A stretch of 35,659 bases of DNA from Isosphaera sp. Lineage in GTDB: Bacteria > Planctomycetota > Planctomycetia > Gemmatales > Gemmataceae. Of this stretch, positions 25,380 through 33,046 are shown piece by piece; positions within the stretch are counted from its first letter, which is position 1; each line of letters opens with the position of its first letter. The stretch lies in contig PNKH01000080.1 in NCBI GenBank assembly GCA_013822345.1, forward strand, positions 1 through 35,659. The letters run 5' to 3'. Both the position numbers and the translations under genes were made by a program. Under the pieces are notes generated by a model that made no database searches, was not told the DNA's origin, and worked only from the letters and a program-made list of their open reading frames with translations.

Positions 25380-25666
25380 CTAGGCCGGGCGACCTGGAGG
25401 TCGTGGTGGTGCTGCACGGGGACGCGACCGCTGCGGCCCTGGACGACGAGGCGTACCGGGAAGTGACCGGCCGCCCGCACCCGCACGCGGACGTGATGAA
25501 GAAACTGCGGGACGCCGGAGTGAAGATCTTGGTCTGCGGGCAGTCGCTGGCCCGGAAGAAGTTCGACCCGAAGCGGGTGCGGCCCGAAGTGAAGGTCGCC
25601 GCGTCGGCCGTCTCGGCCGTTGTCAACCTGCAAGCGCGGGGCTACGCCTACGTCCCGGCCCACTGA
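25380..25666 (+). pseudogene. DsrE-family protein, C-terminal half only
   Basis: About 95 residues remain: RPGDLEVVVVLHGDATAAAL, DDEAYREVTGRPHPHADVMK, KLRDAGVKILVCGQSLARKK, then VAASAVSAVVNLQARGYAYV-PAH. The LHG, CGQS and final LQxRGYAYVP motifs mark a DsrE/DsrF-like sulfur-relay or secreted DsrE protein; the Cys in VCGQS is the conserved one. The N-terminal half has been replaced by the IS, and the left flank of the IS does not hold it, so the gene was cut by a rearrangement. It reads in frame with the unshifted transposase frame, so a fusion could be made in principle. It ends 13 bases from the convergent rhodanese gene. Confidence 0.75.
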
Positions 25667-25679
25667 ACCGGGCGCGCGG

Positions 25680-26078
25680 TCAGGCCCCGGCGACGGGGAA
25701 GCCGGCGCGGGCCAACTCGTCGAACCCCGGCCGCAGGGGGCGGGCGTCGTACCCGTGCCTCGCCAGCGCGGCGGCCGCGATCAGGCTCCGCCCGCCGGCC
25801 CCGCAGTAGGTGTAGACCGGCCGCCCCTTCGGCACCGTGGCGATCAGTTCGTCTTGGGGAATGCCGCCCCGGAGCCGACTCAGCGGCAGCAGGACCGCGT
25901 CGCGGAGGTGCCCCGCGTCCCACTCCCCGGTCTCGCGGACGTCGAGGAGGGTCGCCTCTCCCGCCTCGACGGCGCGGCGGATGTCGGCCGGTGGCTCCCG
26001 CGTGTGCCGCTGACCCACCGCCCGGGCGACGGCCCACCGGAGGAATGCGTACACGACCGACCGCACCCCGCGCAGCAT
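25680..26078 (-). CDS. Single-domain rhodanese (sulfurtransferase-like) protein
   Basis: A 132-residue protein with the rhodanese fold: EAGEATLLDVRETGEWDAGH, LRDAVLLPLSRLRGGIPQDE, then RPVYTYCGAGGRSLIAAAAL with the active-site Cys at 92. Rhodaneses carry sulfane sulfur as a Cys persulfide. Residues 1-22 (MLRGVRSVVYAFLRWAVARA) are a basic, hydrophobic helix that may hold it to the membrane, like the membrane rhodanese YgaP. The start at 26078 lies 11 bases after the anti-sigma stop, so it is the third gene of a sigma/anti-sigma/rhodanese operon. Its place behind a thiol-type anti-sigma factor suggests a job in sulfur or metal stress. Confidence 0.88.
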   Translation of the reverse strand: MLRGVRSVVYAFLRWAVARAVGQRHTREPPADIRRAVEAGEATLLDVRETGEWDAGHLRDAVLLPLSRLRGGIPQDELIATVPKGRPVYTYCGAGGRSLIAAAALARHGYDARPLRPGFDELARAGFPVAGA

Positions 26079-26089
26079 GATCGTCCCCC

Positions 26090-26365
26090 TCACGACCCTG
26101 CCGGGGGGAACGTCTCGGCCCACTTGGCCCGCAGGGCGTCCCGCATCCGGGCCTGGAACTCGGGCGGCATCGGGTACGGCTCGCCGGCCTTGTACAGCCG
26201 GATGGTGCTGCGGATGTTGTCCACCACGACTCGGCACGGGTTGCAACCGGCCAGGTGGGCGGCGAACTCCCGGCACACGGCCAGAACGGTCTCGTCGTCC
26301 ACGTAGTCGTTGAGTGCCTTCAGCAGCTCCTCGCACGTCATCCCGGGCACCTCGGGGTCTGTCAC
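26090..26365 (-). CDS. Soluble zinc-type anti-sigma factor
   Basis: A 91-residue protein with a ZAS-like motif H-x3-C-x2-C (H37, C41, C44; HLAGCNPCRVV) and a further Cys at 31. It has no membrane span, so it resembles the cytoplasmic redox or metal-sensing anti-sigmas of the RsrA/ChrR sort, where thiol oxidation or metal loss frees the sigma factor. The start MTDPEVPGMTCEELL is 13 bases after the sigma stop; a second Met at residue 9 could serve. Its function as partner of the preceding sigma factor is inferred from position and motif. Confidence 0.82.
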   Translation of the reverse strand: MTDPEVPGMTCEELLKALNDYVDDETVLAVCREFAAHLAGCNPCRVVVDNIRSTIRLYKAGEPYPMPPEFQARMRDALRAKWAETFPPAGS

Positions 26366-26378
26366 GGCGGTTCGGGGG

Positions 26379-27026
26379 TCAGGGGTGGCGGTGGTCGGGG
26401 AACACCCGGGCGGCCTCGTCCCCGAACACCCGGGTCAGTTTCTCCCGCAGGGCCAGCCTGGCCCGCAGCAGCCGGACCTTCACGTTCGCCTCGGAGAGGC
26501 CGAGTAGGTCGGCCGTCTCCTTGACCGAGAACCCCTCGATGTCGCGCAGGACGAACACCGTCCGGTACTTGTCGTCCAGCCCGGCCAGCGCCCGGTCGAT
26601 CAGCTCGCGGGCCTCGTGCCGCTCGGCCAACTCGCCCGGGTCGTCCCGCCAGGGGGCGATCACTTCCGGGTGCGGGACCTCGGCATACCCCTCGTCCGGG
26701 TCGCCCGGGTCGGTGAGCGGGACGGTCGGCAGGCCCCGCCGCTTGCGGAGCAGCTTGAGCGCGTGGTTGGCGGCGATCCGCAGCACCCAGGCGGCGACCG
26801 CCGACTCCCCGCGGAAGTCCTTGAGGTGTTCGACCAGGCTGAGAAACGTCTGCTGGGTCACGTCCTCGGCGTCGTGCGACTCACCGAGCATCCGGTACGC
26901 CAGCCCGTACACCCGCCCCTGGAACCGGCCGACGAGTTTCTCGAACGCCGCGAGGTCGCCGGCCCGGGCCTGCCGCAGCAGGTCGAGGTCCGGGTCGGCA
27001 GGCGGCGAGTCGCTCGGCTCGCTCAT
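26379..27026 (-). CDS. ECF-type RNA polymerase sigma factor of the rhodanese/efflux island
   Basis: A 215-residue sigma-70 protein: region 2 in LLRQARAGDLAAFEKLVGRF, then YGLAYRMLGESHDAEDVTQQ and TFLSLVEHLKDFRGES; region 4 in LDDKYRTVFVLRDIEGFSVK and ETADLLGLSEANVKVRLLRA. The region 4 helix-turn-helix is canonical. The linker holds a Pro/Asp-rich stretch (VPLTDPGDPDEGYAEVPHPE). It heads a three-gene operon with a soluble zinc anti-sigma and a rhodanese, 73 bases downstream of the lipoprotein rhodanese stop on the same strand. A GTAAC box lies about 75 bases before the start and recurs before two other starts, consistent with autoregulation. Confidence 0.93.
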   Translation of the reverse strand: MSEPSDSPPADPDLDLLRQARAGDLAAFEKLVGRFQGRVYGLAYRMLGESHDAEDVTQQTFLSLVEHLKDFRGESAVAAWVLRIAANHALKLLRKRRGLPTVPLTDPGDPDEGYAEVPHPEVIAPWRDDPGELAERHEARELIDRALAGLDDKYRTVFVLRDIEGFSVKETADLLGLSEANVKVRLLRARLALREKLTRVFGDEAARVFPDHRHP

Positions 27027-27098
27027 CGGCGCCGTCGGGCGGGGCGGGTTCGGTGGTGACAGTGTACGCCGCCCACGCGCGACGGTGCGGCCGGTCCC

Positions 27099-27103
27099 GT
27101 TAC
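27099..27103 (-). promoter_or_regulatory. GTAAC box upstream of the sigma operon
   Basis: On the minus strand AAGTAACGGG lies about 75 bases before the sigma start, overlapping the stop of the upstream rhodanese. ECF -35 elements typically carry AAC. Two similar boxes stand at like distances before other genes of the island. No constant -10 could be found, so this is tentative. Confidence 0.3.
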
Positions 27104-27492
27104 TTCGCCTTCTCGAACCCGGCCTTCAGCAGGTTGTCGTACCCGTCCTTCAGCGGGCGGGCGTCGTACCCCAGCTTCTTGAGGTGGTCGGCCGCGACGC
27201 GGCAGCGGCCGCCCGCCGCGCAGTGCAGGTAGACGATCTTGCCCTCCGACAGCTTCTCCTTCAACTTGTCGGCCGGGACGCCGACCTTGATGTCGGACAG
27301 GGCGAGGTGGCGGGCGTCCTTCAAGTGCCCGTCCTTCCACTCGCCCTCCTCCCGCACGTCCACCAAGACGGCCTTCCCGTCGGCAACCCCCTTCTTCACG
27401 GCGTCGGTGCTGTCGGTCGTGTGGTCGGCCGCGCACGCGGCCACGGCCACCATGCCCGCCGCCACCACGCCCGCCGGAACGAATCGACTCAT
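27100..27492 (-). CDS. Exported lipoprotein-like rhodanese
   Basis: A 130-residue protein. MSRFVPAGVVAAGMVAVAAC ends in a lipobox-like VAAC (Cys20), so it is probably a lipid-anchored periplasmic protein. The rhodanese domain follows: ADGKAVLVDVREEGEWKDGH, LKDARHLALSDIKVGVPADK, then GKIVYLHCAAGGRCRVAADH with active Cys 91 and a nearby Cys 97 that could form a disulfide with it. The frame extends upstream, but the ATG at 27492 begins the signal sequence. It is divergent from the RND operon and upstream of the sigma operon. Together with the cytoplasmic rhodanese it gives the island sulfurtransferases on both sides of the membrane. Confidence 0.88.
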   Translation of the reverse strand: MSRFVPAGVVAAGMVAVAACAADHTTDSTDAVKKGVADGKAVLVDVREEGEWKDGHLKDARHLALSDIKVGVPADKLKEKLSEGKIVYLHCAAGGRCRVAADHLKKLGYDARPLKDGYDNLLKAGFEKAK

Positions 27493-27569
27493 CGGACACC
27501 TCCGCGTCGGAACAGGAACACGGCCGCCGCCCGGCGGCCCCATCGGGATGATCCGCGACCCGCCGCCCG

Positions 27570-27576
27570 AGTTACA
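27570..27576 (-). promoter_or_regulatory. TGTAACT box facing the lipoprotein rhodanese
   Basis: TGTAACT on the minus strand, 78 bases before the start at 27492. The same seven bases occur on the plus strand facing the other way at 27734-27740. The AAC core suits an ECF -35 element. Confidence 0.35.
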
Positions 27577-27686
27577 ACGGCCCTACCGAAATGTGTACGG
27601 CCCGGCACATGCCGGTGCCTCGTTCGCACACCCCCGGACGGGTTCGGCCCACGCTTCGGCACCTCGGACCGCCGTGCGGACGCCGC

Positions 27687-27706
27687 ATCCGGTGCCGGCA
27701 CCGGAT
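27687..27706. promoter_or_regulatory. Perfect 20-bp palindrome, candidate operator
   Basis: ATCCGGTGCCGGCACCGGAT reads identically on both strands. It lies between two divergent promoters, 27 bases before the plus-strand TGTAACT box. It has no loop and no T-tail, so a dimeric repressor or activator site is likelier than a terminator. No regulator gene of known site matches it from memory. Confidence 0.4.
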
Positions 27707-27733
27707 TCGCAATCACCGCCCGTGAATCGAAAG

Positions 27734-27740
27734 TGTAACT
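27734..27740 (+). promoter_or_regulatory. TGTAACT box facing the RND operon
   Basis: GTGTAACTTCC lies 74-80 bases before the ATG at 27814. It matches the box on the opposite strand at 27570-27576 and the GTAAC before the sigma gene. It is proposed as the -35 of an ECF-dependent promoter for the efflux genes. Confidence 0.35.
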
Positions 27741-27813
27741 TCCGAGCTGTCGGTGGATCGGACCCGGTAAGGGGCGGCGTCCCGCCCCGACCGACACGCC
27801 GAGGAGGCCGACG

Positions 27814-28017
27814 ATGTCTCGAGTCGCCAGGGTGACCGCGGCGGACTTCTCCCGCGCGGCGCTGTTCTCCCCCGTTACGGAGACGGCGGATGACCCGTAC
27901 GTCGCGAAGCTGATCCGGGCTCACGCCGCGGTGGTCACGAAGTTCATCGAAACCGGGCACGACGAGGTCCGCAACAACCACCCGCTGCCCGAGAAGTCCA
28001 CCCCGAAGAAGCCGTGA
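27814..28017 (+). CDS. Small hypothetical protein (67 aa), first gene of the RND series
   Basis: MSRVARVTAADFSRAALFSP, then VTETADDPYVAKLIRAHAAV and VTKFIETGHDEVRNNHPLPE, ending KSTPKKP. GAGGAGG at 27801-27807 gives a strong ribosome binding site for the ATG at 27814. The centre is a likely helix; there is no signal peptide, membrane span or Cys. I do not recognise it. It is followed after 12 bases by a small membrane protein and then the RND adaptor. Confidence 0.65.
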   Translation: MSRVARVTAADFSRAALFSPVTETADDPYVAKLIRAHAAVVTKFIETGHDEVRNNHPLPEKSTPKKP

Positions 28018-28029
28018 GAGGGGACGAGC

Positions 28030-28173
28030 GTGGCCGAGGAACCGAACCCCGCCACGGGCGGGGCTCCCGGTGTGGAGGGTCGGGGCGTGGAACTGCTCGT
28101 GCTGCTGGGCGTCTTCGCCCTGTGGATCATCTTGCAGGTGTGGGTACTGCCGAGGGCCGGGGTGCCGACCTGA
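28030..28173 (+). CDS. Small single-span membrane protein (47 aa)
   Basis: GTG at 28030 opens (M)AEEPNPATGGAPGVEGRG, then a membrane segment VELLVLLGVFALWIILQVWV and a short tail LPRAGVPT. GAGGGGAC just upstream can bind the ribosome. Small membrane peptides of this kind often ride with multi-subunit membrane complexes; its place before the RND adaptor suggests an accessory of that pump. It is too short for database-style certainty. Confidence 0.55.
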   Translation: MAEEPNPATGGAPGVEGRGVELLVLLGVFALWIILQVWVLPRAGVPT

Positions 28174-28215
28174 ACGGGCGGGGCGTGCGAGCCGCGGTCG
28201 CGGCCGGAGGCCCCG

Positions 28216-28257
28216 ATGAAAACGGCCGAGCCGAACCCCGAGGAGAGGTCACCGTGA
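28216..28257 (+). CDS. Possible 13-residue coupling peptide before the RND adaptor
   Basis: ATG at 28216 reads MKTAEPNPEERSP and stops at a TGA that overlaps the adaptor's GTG start (GTGA). CGGAGG lies six bases before it. The AGGAGAGG that serves the adaptor is inside this mini-ORF, so its translation could open or shield that site. It may also be chance. Confidence 0.25.
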   Translation: MKTAEPNPEERSP

Positions 28258-29393
28258 CGGCCACACTAACCCAGCCGGCCACCCCGCCCGCGGCCCGCCG
28301 CCGGTGGTGGCCCGTTGTCCGGTCCGCCGCGTCCGCCACTCTCGCGGTCGCCGCCCTCGGGGTGTTCCTCGCCTGGATGGGCGGCGCGTTCCGCGAGAAG
28401 GTGCGGCCCGGTGAGGCCGTCGCCGAACGCCCGTCGTCCGTGGGCCGCACCCTCGTCGCGGTCGAGCGTGTACGGACCGATGACACCGCGGCCGCGGTCG
28501 GCAGCGTCCAGCCGAAGAAGCGAACGGAGGTCGCCAGCCAGGTACTGGCGTCGGTCGTGGACGTGGGGGTCCGACCCGGGGACCGGGTCGAGGCGGGCAC
28601 CCCGCTTGTTGTCCTGGACGACCGAGAACTGGTCGCCCAGCAGCGCGAGGCCACCGCCGCCCTGACCGCCGCGGAGGCGGACCTGATCACCCGCCGCGCG
28701 GACCACGAGCGGGCGAAGAAGGCGCGAGCCAGCGGCGTGATCGGCGAGGAGGAGCACGTCAGGCTGGAAGGGGCGTTCCGGGTGGCGGAGGCACAGGTCA
28801 CGCGGGCCAAGGAAGCGATCGCCCGCCTGGCCGTGCAACTCACCCACACGAAGATCGCGGCAGCGGCGGCGGGGCTGGTCGCCGACCGCTTCGTGGACCC
28901 GGGCGACCTGGCCACCCCGGGCAAGCCGCTGCTGGTGGTGTACGACCCGGGCGACCTGGAACTGCACGCGAACGTGCCCGAGAGCCTGGCCCCGGCCGTG
29001 CCCGTGGGGACGGAACTGGCCGTCCGCATCGACGCGGTCGGGGTCGTCGCACGCGGCACCGTCCGCGAGGTCGTCCCCCAGGCCCAGCAGGCGAGCCGGT
29101 CGGTCCTGGTCAAGGTGTCGCTCCCCCCGACCCCGTCCGGCAAGCCGCTCCTGCCCGGGATGTTCGGCCGGGTCGAGATCCCGGTCGGGGCGGCCGACCG
29201 GCTGCTGCTTCCGGCCGCCGCGGTCCGCCGGGCCGGGCAACTCGACCTCGTAGAGGTGGCGAACCCGGACGGCACCCTGTCCCGCCGGTTCGTCCGGATC
29301 GGGTCCGAGGTCGGCGGGAAGGTCGAGATCCTGTCGGGGCTGGCCGAGGGCGACCGGGTCGCCCTGCCGGCTGGCGGCCCCAGCCCGAGGTGA
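28254..29393 (+). CDS. RND efflux periplasmic adaptor (membrane fusion protein)
   Basis: A 379-residue protein. Start GTG at 28254 has AGGAGAGG (28241-28248) upstream; the frame is open farther back but without signal. An N-terminal membrane anchor lies near 18-40 (ASATLAVAALGVFLAWMGGA). The lipoyl half-motif VDVGVRPGDRVEAGTPLVVL and its mate LVADRFVDPGDLATPGKPLL flank an alpha-hairpin of about 75 residues (REATAALTAAEADLITRRAD, EHVRLEGAFRVAEAQVTRAK). The beta-barrel and membrane-proximal parts follow (LPGMFGRVEIPVGAADRLLL). This is the HlyD/AcrA architecture with a fairly short hairpin. The permease starts five bases after the stop. No TolC-type outer-membrane gene is nearby, so it must share one encoded elsewhere. 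Confidence 0.93.
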   Translation: MTATLTQPATPPAARRRWWPVVRSAASATLAVAALGVFLAWMGGAFREKVRPGEAVAERPSSVGRTLVAVERVRTDDTAAAVGSVQPKKRTEVASQVLASVVDVGVRPGDRVEAGTPLVVLDDRELVAQQREATAALTAAEADLITRRADHERAKKARASGVIGEEEHVRLEGAFRVAEAQVTRAKEAIARLAVQLTHTKIAAAAAGLVADRFVDPGDLATPGKPLLVVYDPGDLELHANVPESLAPAVPVGTELAVRIDAVGVVARGTVREVVPQAQQASRSVLVKVSLPPTPSGKPLLPGMFGRVEIPVGAADRLLLPAAAVRRAGQLDLVEVANPDGTLSRRFVRIGSEVGGKVEILSGLAEGDRVALPAGGPSPR

Positions 29394-29397
29394 CCCC

Positions 29398-32300
29398 ATG
29401 AGCACCGGCCGCGGCGAAGGCGGGTTCGTCTCCCGGGTGGTCGAGGCGTTCCTTTCCGGCAACCTGTCCGTCCTGCTGATCCTCGTCATGCTCACCGCCG
29501 GCGTCGCGGCCCTCACCCTCACGCCCCGCGAGGAGGAGCCGCAGATCGTCGTCCCGGTCGCCGACGTGTTCGTCCGCATGCCCGGGGCCAGCGCCGAGGA
29601 GGTCGAGCAACTCGTCTCGTCCAAGCTCGAACGGCTCCTCTACCAGATCGACGGCGTCGAGTACGTCTACTCGATGTCCCGGCCCGGCGAGGCGGTGGTG
29701 ACCGTCCGGTTCTACGTCGGGGAGAACCGGGAGGCGAGCCTCGTCAAGCTGCACAACAAGATCATGATGCACACCGACGTGGTCCCGCCGGGGGTCACGG
29801 GGTGGGTGGTCAAGCCGGTCGAGATCGACGACGTCCCGCTGGTGAACGTCACCCTGTGGAGCGCCACGGCCGACGACTTCGCCCTGCGGCGGGTGGCCGA
29901 GCAGGTCGAGGTCGCGCTCCAGGGCGTGCCGGACACGGCCCGCACCGAGGTGGTCGGCGGCCGGCGGCGGCAGTTGCGGGTCACCCTCGACCCGGAGCGG
30001 ATGGCGTCCAGGCAGGTCACCCCGCTCGACGTGGACCGGGTGCTGCGCGGGGCGAACGTGAGCCTCCAGGCCGGGTCCCTTCGGGCCGGAAGCCGCGAGG
30101 TGACCGTCGAGAGCGGGCCGTTCGTCCAGTCGGCCGGGGAGTTGGAGACGCTCGTCGTGGGGGTGTTCGCCGGGAAGCCGGTGTACCTCCGCGAGGTCGC
30201 GGCCGTGGCGGACGGCCCGGAGGAGCCGGCGAGCTACACGCGGATCGCCTTCGGCCCGGGGGCGGCGAGCCGCCCGCCCGGGGCCGACGCCGGCGCGGAT
30301 TTCCCGGCGGTCACGGTCGGGGTGGCGAAGCGGAAGGGGAGTAACGCCGTCTCCGTCGCCCACGCGGTCGAGGCGAAGCTGGACGAGTTGCGGCGGACGG
30401 TCGTCCCGCACGACGTCGAGGCCCGCGTCACCCGGAACTACGGGGAGACGGCCGACGAGAAGGTGAACGAACTGGTCCGCGAACTCGGGCTGGCCATCGT
30501 CATCGTCTCGGCGCTCATCATGTTCAGCCTCGGGTGGCGCGAGGCGCTGATCGTCGTCACCGCCGTCCCGCTCACCTTCGCGCTGACGCTCCTGGTCAAC
30601 TACCTGGCCGGGTACTCGATCAACCGCGTGACGCTGTTCGCCCTCATCCTCGCGCTCGGGCTGGTGGTCGACGACCCGATCGTGGACGTGGAGAACATCT
30701 TCCGCCACTTCCGGCTCCGGCGGAAGCCGCCGCGGGAGGCGGTGCTGGAGGCGGTCAACGAGGTCCGCCCGCCGATCATCGTGGCGACGCTGGTGGTGAT
30801 GGTGTCGTTCCTGCCGATGCTGTTCATCACCGGGATGATGGGGCCGTACATGCGGCCGATGGCCCTGAACGTGCCGGTCGCCATGCTCATGTCGATGGTG
30901 GTCGCGTTCACCGTCACCCCGTGGCTCAGTTACCACGTCCTGAAGGGCGTGTACGGCAAGGGCGGGCACGCGCCGGTTGACCCGAAGTCCACCCTCACGT
31001 ACCGGGTGTTCCGGGCCGTCCTCACACCGTTCCTGAACTCCCGGCTCGCGGCGTGGGCGCTGATCGGCTTCACCGGCCTGTTGCTGGTGGGTTCGATGGC
31101 CCTGCCGGCGCTCGGCCTCGTCCCGCTCAAGATGCTGCCGTTCGACAACAAGAACGAGTTCCAGGTGCTCACCGACTTGCCGGAGGGGAGCACGGTCGAG
31201 CAGACCGACGCGGCCCTCAAGGACCTCTCGGAAGAGTTGCGGGAGGCGCCGGAGGTCGCGGAACTCCTGAGCTTCGCCGGCACGGCCTCGCCGATGGACT
31301 TCAACGGGATGGTCCGGCACTACTACCTGCGGCGGGAGCCGAACCGGGGCGACCTGCGGGTGAACCTGGTCCCGAAGGAGCAGCGTGAGGCCCAGAGCCA
31401 CGCGGTCGTACTGCGCGTGCGGGGCGGGCTGGAGGCGGTGGCGAGGAAGCACAACGCCCGCCTCAAGATCGTCGAGGTGCCGCCCGGACCACCGGTCCTC
31501 AGCACCTTGGTCGCCGAGGTGTACCCGCAGACGCATCAAGGCTACGCCCAGTTGCGGGCCGACGCGAAACACGTCCGCGGGTTGTTCGAGCGGGCGGCGG
31601 GCGTGGTGGACGCGGACGACACGTTCGAGGCCGAGCGGCCGCGGCTCGTGTTCCGGGTGGACAAGGAGAAGGCGTCGGTCACGGGCGTCACGACCGAGCA
31701 GATCGCCAACACCCTGCGGATCGCCCTGGCGGGCATGACCCCGGGCGAGGGCGACCCGAAGGACTTCCGGGCCGGCAGCGCCCACCTGCCGCGAGAGCTG
31801 AACCCGCTCGTCATCCTGATGCAGTTGCCGCAGTCCGACCGCAGCCGGGTCTCGCAACTCGAACGGCTCGGGGTGAAGACGCCGGCCGGGGACATCGTCC
31901 GCCTCGCCGAGTTGGGCCGGTTCGAGGAACTGCCCGCCGAGCAGACGATCCACCACAAGAACCTGCGGCGGGTGGCGTACGTCACCGCCGAGACGGCCGG
32001 CCGCACGCCGGGCGAGGCGGTGATCGGACTCATGTTCGAGTTGCGCGACCACCCGGCGCCGGGCGGGGCCGAGGTGGTGTGGGCCGGCGAGGGCGAGTGG
32101 AAGATCACCCTGGACGTGTTCCGCGACCTCGGGCTGGCGTTCGCCGGGGCGCTGCTGATGATCTACATCCTGATGGTCTACCAGACCGGCAGTTACCTCA
32201 TCCCGCTGGTGCAGATGATCTCCATCCCGCTGACCATCATCGGCATCATGCCGGGCTTCTGGCTCCTGAACGTGGCGACGGGCACCACGGTCGGCGGCTT

Positions 32301-32697
32301 CGCCAACCCGGTGTACTTCACCGCCACGGCGATGATCGGGATGATCGCGCTCGCGGGCATCGCGGACCGCAACGCGATCCTGTTGCTCGACTTCGTCCAG
32401 CACGTCCGCGACCGCGGGGCGACTTTGAAGGAGGCCCTGATCGAGAGCGGTGCGGTGCGGTTCCGGCCGATCCTGCTGACGGCCGGGGCGGCGATGCTCG
32501 GGGCGTGGCCGATCACCCTGGACCCGGTGTTCAGCGGGCTGGCGTGGGCGCTCATCTTCGGGCTGGTCGTCTCGACCGCGTTCACCCTGCTCCTGGTGCC
32601 GGTCGTCTACTGGATGCTGTACAAGGGCTCAGAAAGACCGCCGGAGTCGGCGCCGCCCGGGCCGAGCCCTCCCCCGCAGAGCGAGGTGGTGTCATGA
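29398..32697 (+). CDS. RND efflux permease (AcrB-like, Asp-Asp proton relay)
   Basis: A 1,099-residue inner-membrane pump. The N-terminus has a first span ([20 protein letters not shown]) followed by PREEEPQI, typical of the branch whose permeases carry 'P.EEDPQI'. The proton-relay Asp pair is present in span 4 ([19 protein letters not shown]425 and D426), unlike CusA-type metal pumps, which have a single Asp there. The late spans include [20 protein letters not shown] and [20 protein letters not shown]. Porter domains show [20 protein letters not shown] and similar motifs. GAGGTGA at the adaptor stop is its ribosome binding site. The stop overlaps the next start (ATGA). The substrate cannot be read from the sequence; neighbours suggest sulfur compounds, thiol-reactive agents or metals. 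Confidence 0.95.
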   Translation: MSTGRGEGGFVSRVVEAFLSGNLSVLLILVMLTAGVAALTLTPREEEPQIVVPVADVFVRMPGASAEEVEQLVSSKLERLLYQIDGVEYVYSMSRPGEAVVTVRFYVGENREASLVKLHNKIMMHTDVVPPGVTGWVVKPVEIDDVPLVNVTLWSATADDFALRRVAEQVEVALQGVPDTARTEVVGGRRRQLRVTLDPERMASRQVTPLDVDRVLRGANVSLQAGSLRAGSREVTVESGPFVQSAGELETLVVGVFAGKPVYLREVAAVADGPEEPASYTRIAFGPGAASRPPGADAGADFPAVTVGVAKRKGSNAVSVAHAVEAKLDELRRTVVPHDVEARVTRNYGETADEKVNELVRELGLAIVIVSALIMFSLGWREALIVVTAVPLTFALTLLVNYLAGYSINRVTLFALILALGLVVDDPIVDVENIFRHFRLRRKPPREAVLEAVNEVRPPIIVATLVVMVSFLPMLFITGMMGPYMRPMALNVPVAMLMSMVVAFTVTPWLSYHVLKGVYGKGGHAPVDPKSTLTYRVFRAVLTPFLNSRLAAWALIGFTGLLLVGSMALPALGLVPLKMLPFDNKNEFQVLTDLPEGSTVEQTDAALKDLSEELREAPEVAELLSFAGTASPMDFNGMVRHYYLRREPNRGDLRVNLVPKEQREAQSHAVVLRVRGGLEAVARKHNARLKIVEVPPGPPVLSTLVAEVYPQTHQGYAQLRADAKHVRGLFERAAGVVDADDTFEAERPRLVFRVDKEKASVTGVTTEQIANTLRIALAGMTPGEGDPKDFRAGSAHLPRELNPLVILMQLPQSDRSRVSQLERLGVKTPAGDIVRLAELGRFEELPAEQTIHHKNLRRVAYVTAETAGRTPGEAVIGLMFELRDHPAPGGAEVVWAGEGEWKITLDVFRDLGLAFAGALLMIYILMVYQTGSYLIPLVQMISIPLTIIGIMPGFWLLNVATGTTVGGFANPVYFTATAMIGMIALAGIADRNAILLLDFVQHVRDRGATLKEALIESGAVRFRPILLTAGAAMLGAWPITLDPVFSGLAWALIFGLVVSTAFTLLLVPVVYWMLYKGSERPPESAPPGPSPPPQSEVVS

Positions 32698-32966
32698 CCG
32701 TGGGACAGCGGATACGGGCGATCGCGGGGACCTTCGTGCTGGCGTCCCTTGCCCCGGGCTACTTCGTGTCGCCCTGCCGGCAGCTGTCCACCGCGTTCGT
32801 CGGGGCGAACCCACTCCAGTCGGCGTTGACTCGGTGGTGCCCAATGGAGACGTTCCTGGCATGGCCGGCCGGGGCGTCACGTCGGGGCCGCTCGTCATGG
32901 CACTTCGGGGCAGGGGTGTGCCGGACCCGCGCCACGCCGGACCCGGCCGGGCGGCACACAGTATAA
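32694..32966 (+). CDS. DUF2892 (YgaP-tail-like) small membrane protein
   Basis: A 90-residue protein starting [20 protein letters not shown], then [20 protein letters not shown] and [11 protein letters not shown]. This follows the DUF2892 pattern 'QR..R..AG..VL.SL..GYFVSP....TAFVG.N..QS..T..CP', two short membrane spans ending in the Cys-Pro motif. Hydrophobic positions I expect to be Leu/Trp/Phe are here Pro, Arg, Gln or Ser, so the second span is unusually polar and the gene may be drifting. The tail after WCPM (about 40 residues, Arg/Gly-rich) is longer than usual. It overlaps the permease stop by four bases. In E. coli YgaP the same unit anchors a rhodanese to the membrane. Confidence 0.7.
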   Translation: MTVGQRIRAIAGTFVLASLAPGYFVSPCRQLSTAFVGANPLQSALTRWCPMETFLAWPAGASRRGRSSWHFGAGVCRTRATPDPAGRHTV

Positions 32967-33046
32967 CTCCCCCGTCCGGGCCGTACGGCCCTTCCCGCAG
33001 CCGGGGCGGACGCCCGAGGTCGACCGCCCCGGCGACCGTCGAGCGC

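Larger units (their letters stand above)
27493..27813. other. Divergent control region of the rhodanese/efflux island
   Basis: No gene is supported in these 321 bases. They contain two TGTAACT boxes facing outward and a perfect 20-bp palindrome between them. GC is lower than in the coding flanks, as expected for promoters. Confidence 0.6.

Noticed and set aside
24029-25666. A single 545-residue transposase-DsrE fusion protein
   Set aside because: The frame crosses the IS inverted repeat and abandons the family C-terminus, which continues in the +1 frame; it is a by-product of a frameshift.
23069-28000. Attachment-site repeat of the tRNA 3' end marking an integrated element
   Set aside because: No copy of the T-arm/acceptor sequence was found by eye in this stretch; it may lie outside the window.
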